DNA of 16,122 bases from Patescibacteria group bacterium (GCA_018817845.1 JAHITH010000030.1:1-16122); one strand, 5' to 3'. Positions 1 to 7,612 are shown, counted from the stretch's first letter. Program-made: numbers and translations. The notes: generated from the letters alone by a model not told the origin.

Positions 1-1527
1 GATGTTCAACCTTCACCTTTATTTGGAAACTTGCAAGACGAGGTTGATCTATCTATTCAAACAGATTACACTCAATTTAATCCTCGCAGTCATTACAACA
101 AAAACTCAATCTTACGATCTTATTTCAAAGTTATGATGTGGTATGGTCGGACCAACTTTGATCTTAAAAGTGACCCCTTAACTAGAGACGCTATCAATAT
201 TTCTCTTTTGGTAAATCAAACTGACCTTCTTAATACTTGGGAGGATGTTAGTTTACCCATCTCTTTCTTTGTTGGCCGAAGTGATGATTTAGGCATTCAC
301 GAATATCTAACATCTATTAATCAATCTTCTGTTGGCAAAGTAAAAGTAGATGATAAGTTAATCTCCAAAGTAAAAACTTATCTTGAGAAACAACCTGGCC
401 CTCAGATTATGTCTTCTGCCGTCTACGGTGATGAGGTGTTTAACTTGACTAAAGAAGAGCTTCAAGCTAAGACCAAAGGTTTCCGTTTCATGGGTCAGCG
501 TTTTACTCCTGACGCTTTCATTTTTACTACTCTCACCCAAGGCGATGAAAAACCCGATCCAGAAACGGGAGAAAAACTTCCTAGTATGACAACGCCTTTA
601 ATGGCAATGTCTGTTTTTGGAGGTGCTATAGCTGATCCCTTGGTAGATCAATGGATCCAAGAGAAAGCCCCTCAGTCAAAAAATGTATTAAACAATCGAC
701 TTGGTTATTTAAAACAGTACTTTGATGAAAAAGATGAAACTGAATGGACTCAAAACATATATTGGGCTTGGTTATACACAATTAAGTCACAGTTCAAGGA
801 TTATCTCAATCTAGCTGGATATCCTATGTTTATGAAAAATAATGCATGGGCCCAAAAAAGCCTTCAAACTGCTTTGGGTTCCTGGACTGAACTTAAACAC
901 GACACTTTGTTGTATAGCAAGCAATCTTATGCTGAAATGGGTGCCGGTGGAAACGCTGAGATACCTCCAGTACCAAAAGGATATGTTGAGCCCAATATCG
1001 ACTTTCTAGATCGATTGATTGCTTTGGTCGAAATGAGCAAAGAAGGTTTAAGCAACAGAGACTTGCTTGGTAATGAATTTGTTGGTAGAAATGAAAAATT
1101 AATTGAAGCCTTAAGATTTTTTCGCACAATAGCCATTAAACAACTTGAAAATGAAAAAATATCTGATGACGACTTTGAGATCTTAAGAATCAGAGCGGGT
1201 AGGTTGGGGTACCAAATTCTTGGTCCATTACCTGGAGAACAGTACACAGAAGATCATGTTCGCTCGGCACTAATTGCTGATATCCACACTGATTTTTTAG
1301 GTAGTGAAGTTCTTTATGTAGCTACAGGTATCCCTAACTATATTTATGTTGCTGTTAGTGACGATAATGGTACAAGACTCACCAGGGGGCTGGTCTTTTC
1401 TTATTATGAATTTACCAAACCAATTGGTAAAAGATTAACTGATCAGGATTGGCGTAGTATCAATTACTCTCAAGACAAAACTCAATTACCCGCATTGCCT
1501 GATTGGAATTCTTCCTTAATTAAATAA
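1..1527 (+). CDS. DUF3160 family protein (5' end outside window)
   Basis: The reading frame is open from the first base of the window and ends at a TAA at 1525-1527, so the true N-terminus lies upstream; a TTG at 31 is only an internal codon. The first visible part carries the DUF3160 signature: a YTxFNPRSHY segment followed by LRSYFKVMMWYGRTNF. The family is known mostly as large secreted or lipoprotein-like proteins of unknown function in bacteria and archaea. The visible 508 residues look soluble and lack membrane segments; any signal peptide would be in the missing part. The stop codon directly abuts the ATG of the Memo-CapA gene, so the two are almost certainly co-transcribed and both probably act at the cell surface. 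The biochemical function is unknown. Confidence 0.85.
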   Translation, partial: DVQPSPLFGNLQDEVDLSIQTDYTQFNPRSHYNKNSILRSYFKVMMWYGRTNFDLKSDPLTRDAINISLLVNQTDLLNTWEDVSLPISFFVGRSDDLGIHEYLTSINQSSVGKVKVDDKLISKVKTYLEKQPGPQIMSSAVYGDEVFNLTKEELQAKTKGFRFMGQRFTPDAFIFTTLTQGDEKPDPETGEKLPSMTTPLMAMSVFGGAIADPLVDQWIQEKAPQSKNVLNNRLGYLKQYFDEKDETEWTQNIYWAWLYTIKSQFKDYLNLAGYPMFMKNNAWAQKSLQTALGSWTELKHDTLLYSKQSYAEMGAGGNAEIPPVPKGYVEPNIDFLDRLIALVEMSKEGLSNRDLLGNEFVGRNEKLIEALRFFRTIAIKQLENEKISDDDFEILRIRAGRLGYQILGPLPGEQYTEDHVRSALIADIHTDFLGSEVLYVATGIPNYIYVAVSDDNGTRLTRGLVFSYYEFTKPIGKRLTDQDWRSINYSQDKTQLPALPDWNSSLIK

Positions 1528-3225
1528 ATGAAACAGCTTCTTACAGGAGCTTGTTTATTTATTTTTATTACATTATGTCTTGCCCTAACGAAAATAGCCC
1601 CCCATGAATCGAAACCCCTATTACTAGAAAGTCCTTATACAAATTCGAGTTTGTATGAAAAAGAGTTTGTTTCAGCAATAAATACGACAGAACAGGAGAT
1701 AAGTGCCGGTATTGTCTCCCACCACTTATTAGCTAGTAACCTGATAGCTAATTTTTTCAAAGGGATTAAGTCAGAAAACATTAAAAATGTTATTATTGTT
1801 GGTCCTGATCACTTTGACTATCTAACTACACACAATACTTTGGCAGCCTCCAGCTTTATTCCTTGGAAAACTCCCTTCGGTGAGTTACTCCCAAAAGAGT
1901 CTTTAATTAAGATTTTGCATGATCAAAACCTTGTCAATATCCTTGATACTGCTTTCAGAACAGAACATTCAATCTATACACTTGTGCCTTTTGTTAAATA
2001 TGCCTTCCCACAAGTCAAAGTAACACCCATCATTTTAAACAATCGCGAACCAATCGATTCATTTTATTCTTTAGGACAAAAGGTCTCACAAATTCTAAAT
2101 CAAGATAACACGATTTTAATTGTTAGTAGTGATTTTTCTCACAACGTTACTGTGAATAATGCTTTAAGTGCCGATAAAAATAGCATTCAGCTTTTAATGA
2201 AACTTAATATGGATACCATAGAAAATATTGAAAGTGATTGCCAAGCTTGTATGGCCTTCTTATCAGGTTATTTAAATTCGTCAGAACCTATTTTTCAGTT
2301 ATTAGATAACAAAACTTCAAATGATTTTAGTGATCAATCTCAAGATACTGTTACTAGTTATGTGACAGGTTATTTTCTTAAGTCTCATATTCAAAATCAC
2401 AACATAAAACTTCTTTTTACTGGAGATTTTCTGTTTGATAGATATATTCGTCAGGTAGTTCAAAATAAAGGCCAAGACTTTATTTTGGACAAGATAACCA
2501 GTTTTCTAAACAACTTTGATTCAGTCATTATTAATCTTGAAAGTCCAATTACAACCAATAAATCAATTAGCATTGATAGCATAATTGGCACACCAGATAA
2601 CTTTACTTTTACCTCTCCACCCAGTGTCACACAAGTTTTGAACGATAACAATATTTCTATCGTTAATCTTGGCAACAATCACATATTAAATTTTGAACAC
2701 GAAGGACTTAGTCAAACAATCGACATTTTAAAATCCGCACAAATTGAGTATTTTGGCAATATTAATTCATTGTTAAATCCAAGCTTTTTATTAAAAGAAA
2801 TAAATGGAGTAAAAATTGGTTTTGTTAACTATAACCAATTCTCAAGTAACAATCTTGAATCAACCTTAGAAGACATTGAAGAAATAAAGCCAAAGGTTAA
2901 TTTAATAATTTTATATGCCCATTGGGGTTTTGAATATACTAACCAAGCTAATTATAAAATTCAAGATCTTGCTCATCAATTTATAGATTCTGGTGTTGAT
3001 TTAATTATTGGTTCACATCCTCATGTTATCCAACAAAATGAAATTTATAATGACAAATATATTTATTATTCTTTAGGTAATTTTGTTTTTGATCAATATT
3101 TCAGGGAAGAAACCCAAAAAGGCTTATTGGTTGAAGTAGACATTGATAGTCAAACACACGCCATCAGTGTTAAAGATCATTTTGTAAATTTACAAACTAA
3201 CGGGCAAACTAGTCTAGCGAAATAA
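1528..3225 (+). CDS. Exported Memo-like / CapA-like fusion protein
   Basis: This 565-residue protein joins two families normally found apart. Residues 1-22 form a hydrophobic signal or anchor segment. Residues about 55-285 resemble the Memo family (AmmeMemoRadiSam system protein B): GIVSHH at 61-66, GPDH at 92-95, EHSIY at 146-150 and SSDFSH at 200-205. H65, H95 and C238 or C241 sit where the His/His/Cys metal ligands of Memo lie, so metal binding may be kept. Residues about 293-550 match the CapA/PgsA metallophosphatase-like family: TGD at 298-300, NLES at 336-339, GNNH at 382-385, HWGFEY at 465-470, SHPH at 496-499 and YSLGNFVFDQ at 514-523. CapA proteins are linked to poly-gamma-glutamate or capsule formation. 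The ATG follows the DUF3160 stop with no gap. No AMMECR1 or radical SAM partner is in the window. The actual substrate is unknown. Confidence 0.85.
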   Translation: MKQLLTGACLFIFITLCLALTKIAPHESKPLLLESPYTNSSLYEKEFVSAINTTEQEISAGIVSHHLLASNLIANFFKGIKSENIKNVIIVGPDHFDYLTTHNTLAASSFIPWKTPFGELLPKESLIKILHDQNLVNILDTAFRTEHSIYTLVPFVKYAFPQVKVTPIILNNREPIDSFYSLGQKVSQILNQDNTILIVSSDFSHNVTVNNALSADKNSIQLLMKLNMDTIENIESDCQACMAFLSGYLNSSEPIFQLLDNKTSNDFSDQSQDTVTSYVTGYFLKSHIQNHNIKLLFTGDFLFDRYIRQVVQNKGQDFILDKITSFLNNFDSVIINLESPITTNKSISIDSIIGTPDNFTFTSPPSVTQVLNDNNISIVNLGNNHILNFEHEGLSQTIDILKSAQIEYFGNINSLLNPSFLLKEINGVKIGFVNYNQFSSNNLESTLEDIEEIKPKVNLIILYAHWGFEYTNQANYKIQDLAHQFIDSGVDLIIGSHPHVIQQNEIYNDKYIYYSLGNFVFDQYFREETQKGLLVEVDIDSQTHAISVKDHFVNLQTNGQTSLAK

Positions 3226-3288
3226 TTTGCAAGTCAAGGATAGGGACCAGTTGTTAATAAAGAAAAAAACCACCTCCCCCAAGTAGAC

Positions 3289-3302
3289 TAAATTATTAGC
3301 TT
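3289..3302. repeat. Left copy of 14-bp direct repeat flanking dinD unit
   Basis: TAAATTATTAGCTT occurs here and again, identically, at 4180-4193. This copy overlaps the stop codon of the DinD-like gene (3301-3303). The two copies bracket that gene and its promoter almost exactly, as expected for a target-site duplication or attachment site. The repeat is 12/14 A+T, so chance is not excluded. Confidence 0.5.
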
Positions 3303-4137
3303 AAGTTTTGTCGAGATTACTTTCTATCATCTTTCTTTCCTTCTTTCTTCTTCTCTCTATTTTCCTTATATCTTCTTCTGATTTTAATTTCTCAGGCACA
3401 ATTCCTCTTGCTATCAACGCACCCCTGGTTGCTTTACTATTTGCCACCACCTCACCCTCAAGACGAGTTTTGCCAACTAAATTTCCTGCACGAATATTAT
3501 GATCAGTCATTCCAAGAGCAAAATTTTTGGCTTTTAGTTCAACGTCAGTGTCAAAATCTGCAAGTGCTCTGCCTTTTGGAATACCCCTCTTTCTCTTTAG
3601 ATCAGAAGTATTAACTCCACCATACAATGCCTCAATATGTTTGTTTTTAAAGATAGCGAATTCAAAACTCTGAGTTATGCCTCTCTGATATATGGTTCGT
3701 TCAATTTTTGCTTCCGTAGTACGTAATTTATTACGCTCCTCAAGGCGCTTGTTTTCTAAAGCTCTTTGTTCCCAAACCTCTTGTATGCGTGTTTGGATAG
3801 CAAAGTAATTTTGGGCCGCTGCAATTTGTGGCTTAATAGGGTTGCCATTTTGAGCTACAAGATAGCATCCGTATCTGGTCAATAGTACATCTACAATGGC
3901 TCTCTGTGTCCTCGACCCAATACTGACCATTTTTAGGGTGTCCCGAAAATGGTCAGTAACTGATTGTCTTGTTTTTTCACAAGCTTGTTTTGCTCGAGAA
4001 ATTGCGGTTTTAAAAGTCTCCCAATTGGTATAACCAAGTCTGGGCATTAGGTCTCTGGCAGACCAGTATTCAAGATCATCAACATTCTTTTTTATTTCTT
4101 CCAGACTATTCTTTAACTCTATTAAATCATCACTCAT
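3301..4137 (-). CDS. dinD: DinD-like protein (Bro-N domain), copy 1
   Basis: The 278-residue product has the length and domain order of E. coli DNA damage-inducible protein D (about 274 aa). An N-terminal Bro-N domain spans about residues 20-120 (YWSARDLMPRLGYTNW, then KMVSIGSRTQRAIVDVLLTRYGCYLVAQNGNP and YFAIQTR). A DinD-specific second half follows (ALYGGVNTSDLKRKRGIPKG). E. coli DinD is SOS-induced and reported to antagonise RecA filaments; whether this homologue does so is unknown. The C-terminus is very basic. The ATG at 4137 is preceded by TTGCTA-17-TAGAAT and only 6 nt, suggesting a leaderless mRNA. The gene sits alone between the Memo-CapA gene and rnpB, flanked by a 14-bp direct repeat, so it may be an inserted unit. 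No LexA-type box is visible. Confidence 0.85.
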   Translation of the reverse strand: MSDDLIELKNSLEEIKKNVDDLEYWSARDLMPRLGYTNWETFKTAISRAKQACEKTRQSVTDHFRDTLKMVSIGSRTQRAIVDVLLTRYGCYLVAQNGNPIKPQIAAAQNYFAIQTRIQEVWEQRALENKRLEERNKLRTTEAKIERTIYQRGITQSFEFAIFKNKHIEALYGGVNTSDLKRKRGIPKGRALADFDTDVELKAKNFALGMTDHNIRAGNLVGKTRLEGEVVANSKATRGALIARGIVPEKLKSEEDIRKIERRRKKERKMIESNLDKT

Positions 4138-4143
4138 ACCTTA

Positions 4144-4172
4144 ATTCTAAATCTGAACAACCATTTTAGCAA
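4144..4172 (-). promoter_or_regulatory. Promoter of dinD copy 1 (leaderless)
   Basis: Read on the minus strand: -35 TTGCTA (4172-4167), 17-nt spacer, -10 TAGAAT (4149-4144), then 6 nt to the ATG at 4137. Transcription would start at or next to the start codon. No Shine-Dalgarno is usable at this distance. Confidence 0.55.
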
Positions 4173-4179
4173 TACAAAT

Positions 4180-4193
4180 TAAATTATTAGCTT
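4180..4193. repeat. Right copy of 14-bp direct repeat, at rnpB 3' end
   Basis: Identical to 3289-3302. It lies immediately beyond the 3' strand of the RNase P RNA P1 helix (ending about 4195-4198), a position typical of integration next to a stable-RNA gene. Confidence 0.5.
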
Positions 4194-4194
4194 T

Positions 4195-4533
4195 TTTAAG
4201 ACATCATAAGCCAGATTCTGTTATCCTCGACCGTAGGGTCGGGACGAAGAACATCTATCTATGCCCTCGACTTTTTAAGCTTGGAAAAGATACCTTAAAA
4301 CGCTTAAATTCGGAGGTTGCAGCAGGGCGGGTTACCACTCCACCACCATTACTAGTGATGAATCTCTTACCATTACAGATAAAAGCGTTTCACCTTATTC
4401 GTCTCTGCGGCCCTATCGCGCCCTAGAAATTACTTCCTAGAGGACCAGCTTTCACTGGCCACCATATCTTTTTGCTGTCCGGACTTTCCTCTCTCGGCTT
4501 TCGCCTCAAGCGTTCCTCGCTGATGTCTTAAAA
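4195..4533 (-). ncRNA. rnpB: RNase P RNA, bacterial type
   Basis: This is the catalytic RNA of ribonuclease P, which trims the 5' leaders of tRNA precursors. Read on the minus strand, the conserved 5' core motif GAGGAAAGTCCGGAC lies at about 4478-4492. The matching 3' motif ACAGAATCTGGCTTAT lies at 4206-4221, close to the usual ACAGAACCCGGCTTA. The outer P1 helix is clear: AAGACATCA near 4530-4522 pairs perfectly with TGATGTCTT near 4206-4198. GGTAAGAG in the middle is another familiar block. About 340 nt is a normal length. Ends are set from P1 and are approximate. No hairpin-plus-T-run terminator follows on the minus strand; instead the direct repeat and dinD promoter begin at once. Confidence 0.93.
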
Positions 4534-4547
4534 GAGCTAACCCATAT

Positions 4548-4553
4548 ATTATA
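4548..4553 (-). promoter_or_regulatory. -10 element of rnpB
   Basis: A consensus TATAAT on the minus strand (4553-4548) lies about 15 nt before the P1 helix, which places transcription start near 4541. No good -35 hexamer is seen at 16-18 nt. It is divergent from the promoter of the gene at 4607. Confidence 0.5.
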
Positions 4554-4571
4554 TCATTTCAACTCAAAAAC

Positions 4572-4600
4572 TTGACTTTTACTCTACAATTTCATATTAT
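4572..4600 (+). promoter_or_regulatory. Sigma70-like promoter of the 4607 operon (leaderless)
   Basis: TTGACT (4572-4577), 17-nt spacer, TATTAT (4595-4600), then 6 nt to the ATG at 4607. Hexamers and spacing are close to consensus. The expected start of transcription coincides with the start codon, and no Shine-Dalgarno is present. Confidence 0.7.
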
Positions 4601-4606
4601 GAAGTT

Positions 4607-5311
4607 ATGAACAATATAAACAACACATATCTAACTATAGAAAAAGCCCTACTCACAGCCAGTCAAGATGTACTTTTAGGAATCGTAAATTTTATTCCCG
4701 TATTACTATCCGCCGTTCTAGTTTTTGTTTTTGGTATTTTTGTTGCCCGTTGGGTCAAGATTGGAGTGGTTAAGTTACTCAACTTGGCACGCTTAGCTGA
4801 CATAATCTCTACTCCAGCCGTTAAGAAATTTCTTAAAAACGCCTCGATTACTAAAAAAATAGACGACGTTCTGGGAGAAATCTTTCGCTACATAGTTCTT
4901 CTAATATTCTTCGTTACTGGTGTCAATCTACTGGGTTTAAGCACCGTTACCCAGGTTTTGAACGGGGTTTTAGCTTATTTACCCCAGGTTTTTGCCGCCA
5001 TTCTAATCCTCATTTCCGGAATTCTTTTAGCAGGTTTTTTAGAAAAAGTTGTTAAAGGTTCTCTTGGTAGCATAGATCTTCGTTCATCTAGGTTAATGGG
5101 TAAGTTCACCAGCTACCTTATCATGGTCATAACCGTTTTAGCCGCCATCTCTCAGTTGGGTATTGCTCAACCCTTCGTTGGAACCATTTTCATCGGTTTT
5201 GTTGCCATGCTTTCACTAGCTTTAGGTCTGGGTTTTGGTTTGGGTTCCAAAGACCTAATCAAGCAAGTGCTTGAAGACTGGCACAAAAACTTCAGAAAAG
5301 ACACTAAGTAA
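4607..5311 (+). CDS. Mechanosensitive-channel-type membrane protein (conserved TM helix repeats)
   Basis: The 234-residue protein is almost entirely membrane-embedded. Hydrophobic segments lie at about residues 22-46, 88-112, 122-148, 164-184 and 188-212. Each half carries the 'conserved TM helix' found at the N-terminus of some MscS-like proteins. The last segment, ALGLGFGLGSKDLIKQVLEDW, is the hallmark glycine-rich helix and amphipathic end of that family. The soluble beta domain of MscS is absent, so this is a short stand-alone form. It may act as a small channel or osmotic sensor, but this is inferred from the family only. It is the first gene of a plus-strand run and has a strong promoter directly before the ATG. 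Its TAA shares one base with the uppP ATG, so the two are translationally coupled. Confidence 0.75.
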   Translation: MNNINNTYLTIEKALLTASQDVLLGIVNFIPVLLSAVLVFVFGIFVARWVKIGVVKLLNLARLADIISTPAVKKFLKNASITKKIDDVLGEIFRYIVLLIFFVTGVNLLGLSTVTQVLNGVLAYLPQVFAAILILISGILLAGFLEKVVKGSLGSIDLRSSRLMGKFTSYLIMVITVLAAISQLGIAQPFVGTIFIGFVAMLSLALGLGFGLGSKDLIKQVLEDWHKNFRKDTK

Positions 5312-6063
5312 TGTCACCACTCCATTTAACTTTTTTTGGGATTCTTCAGGGTATCACTGAATTCCTGCCCGTTTCTAGCTCCGGTCATCTGTTATTTTTT
5401 CGTCAGCTTTTTGGCTCTTACAACCAACCATTAGTCACGGATATTATTCTGCATACCGGTAGTCTGGCTGCCATTCTTTACTTTTTTAAAGACACACTTA
5501 AAAAAAATTTCACAAAACTAATTCAACCATTATTGGTAAGTGTTATCCCCGCTAGCTTGGTTGGTTTATTCTTCCTAGATCAAGTTGAATCCCTTTTTAG
5601 CTCACCCAAATTTTTATTCTATTCTTTTTCCGTTACCACCATCATCTTACTGCTCTTTAGTCAATTAAAGTGGCAAAAAACAGGCATAAAAAACATCAAC
5701 TCTAAAAAAGCCTTTGGAGTGGGCCTTTTTCAAGCCCTTGCCATTGTGCCTGGAATCTCTCGCTCTGCCAGCACAATTTTTGCAGGCAAATTAATGGGCC
5801 TAAACTCCAACACCAGTTTCTCCTTTGCTTTTCTCATGGCCATACCAGCTATTTTAGGTAGCATAGCTCTCTCAGTAATCAAGCTAGACATCTCCTCGTT
5901 TAATCTTCAACCAAACATTTTTCTCACAATATTTTTATCCAGTTTCATCTCCAGTCTATTGGCCCTAAAGATTCTCCAGACAATCTTAAAAAATAAACGC
6001 TTAACAAACTTCGCCTTCTACACCGCCGCCCTCGCCGCTCTCTCCCTCGCTTTGTTCATATGA
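5311..6063 (+). CDS. uppP: Undecaprenyl-diphosphate phosphatase
   Basis: UppP (BacA) removes one phosphate from undecaprenyl diphosphate outside the membrane, recycling the lipid carrier of peptidoglycan and surface polymers; extra copies give bacitracin resistance. The 250-residue protein has both diagnostic motifs. The first is LQGITEFLPVSSSGH at residues 12-26, with E17 and H26. The second is VPGISRSAST at 146-155, with the catalytic R151. About seven to eight hydrophobic helices are visible. The length is slightly below the usual 260-270. The first acidic position of the motif is Q13, a common variant in the family. The ATG overlaps the previous stop by one base; no Shine-Dalgarno is seen, so coupled translation is likely. 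Confidence 0.95.
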   Translation: MSPLHLTFFGILQGITEFLPVSSSGHLLFFRQLFGSYNQPLVTDIILHTGSLAAILYFFKDTLKKNFTKLIQPLLVSVIPASLVGLFFLDQVESLFSSPKFLFYSFSVTTIILLLFSQLKWQKTGIKNINSKKAFGVGLFQALAIVPGISRSASTIFAGKLMGLNSNTSFSFAFLMAIPAILGSIALSVIKLDISSFNLQPNIFLTIFLSSFISSLLALKILQTILKNKRLTNFAFYTAALAALSLALFI

Positions 6064-6075
6064 TAAAATCTAACT

Positions 6076-6294
6076 ATGAAAAGAATTAATCTCAAAGACA
6101 TCGTTTGGAAAGAAGGTAAATATTATGTATCCTGGAATCTAAACACTGGGGTCTCCAGCTTTGGCGACACAAAAAAAGAAGCTCTAGAATCTTTAAAAGA
6201 AGCTCTAGGATTACATTTAGAAGAGATTTCCCCATCAGAGGTCACAAAAATAGAAAGACCCAACTTAGTCTCCTCTATGTTTAGTTATGCCTAG
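6076..6294 (+). CDS. hicB: HicB-family antitoxin (short form)
   Basis: HicB proteins neutralise the HicA mRNA interferase by direct binding. This 72-residue protein matches the short HicB fold: WKEGKYYVSWNLNTGVSSFGDTKKEALESLKEALGLHLE at residues 11-49. In family members this forms the RNase H-like antitoxin core. The remaining 20 residues are too short for a ribbon-helix-helix or HTH domain, so the protein probably cannot repress its own promoter through a C-terminal DNA-binding domain. The ATG is 12 nt after the uppP stop. A TAAAAT at 6064-6069 leaves 6 nt to the ATG and could serve as a -10, but there is no -35. The 3' end overlaps hicA by 8 nt. Confidence 0.85.
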   Translation: MKRINLKDIVWKEGKYYVSWNLNTGVSSFGDTKKEALESLKEALGLHLEEISPSEVTKIERPNLVSSMFSYA

Positions 6295-6508
6295 ACCAAT
6301 TCCTTTAAAGAAAATATTAAAAACTCTTCGTTCACGAAATTTCTTTCTTGTTGCACAAAGAGGATCTCATGCCAAATATCGTAAAGTTGGCACCCCAACA
6401 CGCAACGTCACCGTTAAAACAACCAAAAAAGAAATACCATACGGAACCTTTCGATCAATCTTACTCCAATCTGGATTAAAAGAAGAAGACTTTAACAAGA
6501 AAAAATAA
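6287..6508 (+). CDS. hicA: HicA-family mRNA interferase toxin
   Basis: HicA toxins bind and cleave mRNA with a dsRBD-like fold and one catalytic histidine. The 73-residue protein contains KKILKTLRSRNFFLVAQRGSHAKYR, where the His of GSHxxYR is the expected catalytic residue (H28). The EIPYGTFRSILLQSGLKEEDF segment near the C-terminus matches the usual 'hIPkGTLrsIlkqagis.eeF' end. Nothing suggests inactivation. Order is antitoxin then toxin with an 8-nt overlap, the reverse of the E. coli hicAB layout but common for short HicB pairs. It lies 9 nt before the transglycosylase gene, so this module is embedded in a housekeeping gene run. Confidence 0.87.
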   Translation: MPRPIPLKKILKTLRSRNFFLVAQRGSHAKYRKVGTPTRNVTVKTTKKEIPYGTFRSILLQSGLKEEDFNKKK

Positions 6509-6517
6509 AACAATTAC

Positions 6518-7612
6518 ATGTCGCCTAAATTTTTCAAAACAACCAGTGGTAAAAAAATACCTTTGCCGGTATTTTTTCCCGACGCCACCAGAGCTGTTCT
6601 TAAAACTCTTGACTCGGTTGACATCACAAACACCCAAACTCCAGGGGTCTTGGTTAATACCTTTCATCTTTATTTGGGTTTGGGCAAAAGAGTCCTAATA
6701 AAACACGGCGGGGTAGGTAACTTCATGAACTGGGCTGGTGGAATCATCTCCGACTCCGGCGGTTTTCAAGTAATGTCAGTAATAAAAGCCAATCCAGCCC
6801 AAGGCAAGGTCATAGACGAAGGGGTAATCTACCGACCGTCGAAAAACAAAAAAATTCTCTTTACCCCAGAAGAATCCATCAAGTTTCAATCACACATTAA
6901 ACCAGATATGTTGGTAGTTCTAGACGACTTTACCCCTCCCCAGGCCAGTCGTGAGCAAGCAGAAGACACAGTCAACCGAACCATTGCTTGGGCAAGTCGT
7001 TGTAAGGACGAGTTTCAAAAAATCTACGCCAAAACTCCTAAAGCCAAACGCCCATATCTACTCGCCGTGGTTCAAGGTGGCGATTACCTAGATTTAAGGA
7101 AATACTGCGCCCAGGAGCTAGTCAAGATAGGTTTCGACGGCTTTGGTTACGGTGGTTGGCCCATGAGAGCCAACGGAGAGTTTAATTATCAGGTAGCTCA
7201 AACCATAGCCGACTGTACTCCCAAAGATTACCTGCTTTATGGTTTGGGAATCGGTAAGCCAGACGAGATAGTAAAACTGGTCAAAATGGGTTACCATATT
7301 TTTGACTGCGTCCTGCCAACCAGAGACGCTCGCCACCAAAGACTCTATGTTTACACCGCCAAATCAATAGATCAAATAAATCTTAACGACCCCAAGTTCT
7401 ATAAATACCTCGTCCCCACCAAACAAAAATACTACTCTGATACCAGCCCAGTCAGCACCGCTTGCGACTGCCTTTTGTGCACCAACTACTCTAAAAGCTA
7501 CCTAAGTCATTTATTTAAAATAGGAGATTCTACTGCCATGAGGTTAGCCACCATCCACAACCTCCGTTTCTACTCCCTCCTCATGGAAAAACAAAAAACC
7601 CGACTAACTTAA
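6518..7612 (+). CDS. tgt: tRNA-guanine transglycosylase family protein (divergent)
   Basis: Bacterial TGT exchanges guanine-34 in tRNAs with GUN anticodons for preQ1, a step of queuosine synthesis. The catalytic set is present in 364 residues: D79 in DSGGFQV, D136 in VVLDDFTP, Q187 in VVQGG and nucleophile D263 in FDCVLPTRDARH. The zinc site C316, C318, C321 and H347 is complete. The loop that normally reads IGGLxVGE, which contacts the base, reads YGGWPMRANGEF (211-222), with a bulky W214 and extra residues. The N-terminal half is also distant from typical bacterial TGT. It could therefore act on another 7-deazaguanine, another nucleic acid, or simply be a fast-evolving orthologue. No other queuosine gene is in the window. 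There is no Shine-Dalgarno; it is probably co-transcribed with uppP-hicBA. Confidence 0.85.
   Translation: MSPKFFKTTSGKKIPLPVFFPDATRAVLKTLDSVDITNTQTPGVLVNTFHLYLGLGKRVLIKHGGVGNFMNWAGGIISDSGGFQVMSVIKANPAQGKVIDEGVIYRPSKNKKILFTPEESIKFQSHIKPDMLVVLDDFTPPQASREQAEDTVNRTIAWASRCKDEFQKIYAKTPKAKRPYLLAVVQGGDYLDLRKYCAQELVKIGFDGFGYGGWPMRANGEFNYQVAQTIADCTPKDYLLYGLGIGKPDEIVKLVKMGYHIFDCVLPTRDARHQRLYVYTAKSIDQINLNDPKFYKYLVPTKQKYYSDTSPVSTACDCLLCTNYSKSYLSHLFKIGDSTAMRLATIHNLRFYSLLMEKQKTRLT

Noticed and set aside
31..33. TTG at 31 as start of the DUF3160 gene.
   Set aside because: The frame is open to the window edge and family proteins are much longer at the N-terminus; this is an internal Leu codon.
927..1247. 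106-codon antisense open frame within the DUF3160 gene, and similar frames opposite dinD, secD, secF and cca.
   Set aside because: They lie opposite well-supported genes, have no recognisable domains and are expected shadows of the real reading frames.
3255..3285. Possible terminator between the Memo-CapA and dinD genes (G-rich stretch then T-run on the minus strand).
   Set aside because: The stretch GGGGGAGGTGG has no complementary arm, so no hairpin forms; the T-run alone is not enough.
3308..3614. Two overlapping plus-strand open frames opposite dinD copy 1.
   Set aside because: Low-complexity products from the complement of a basic, lysine-rich C-terminus; no start signal or homology.
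4201..4540. Possible tRNA, riboswitch or CRISPR repeat in the long gap before 4607.
   Set aside because: The gap is explained by RNase P RNA with its P1 helix and both core motifs; no regularly spaced repeats exist.
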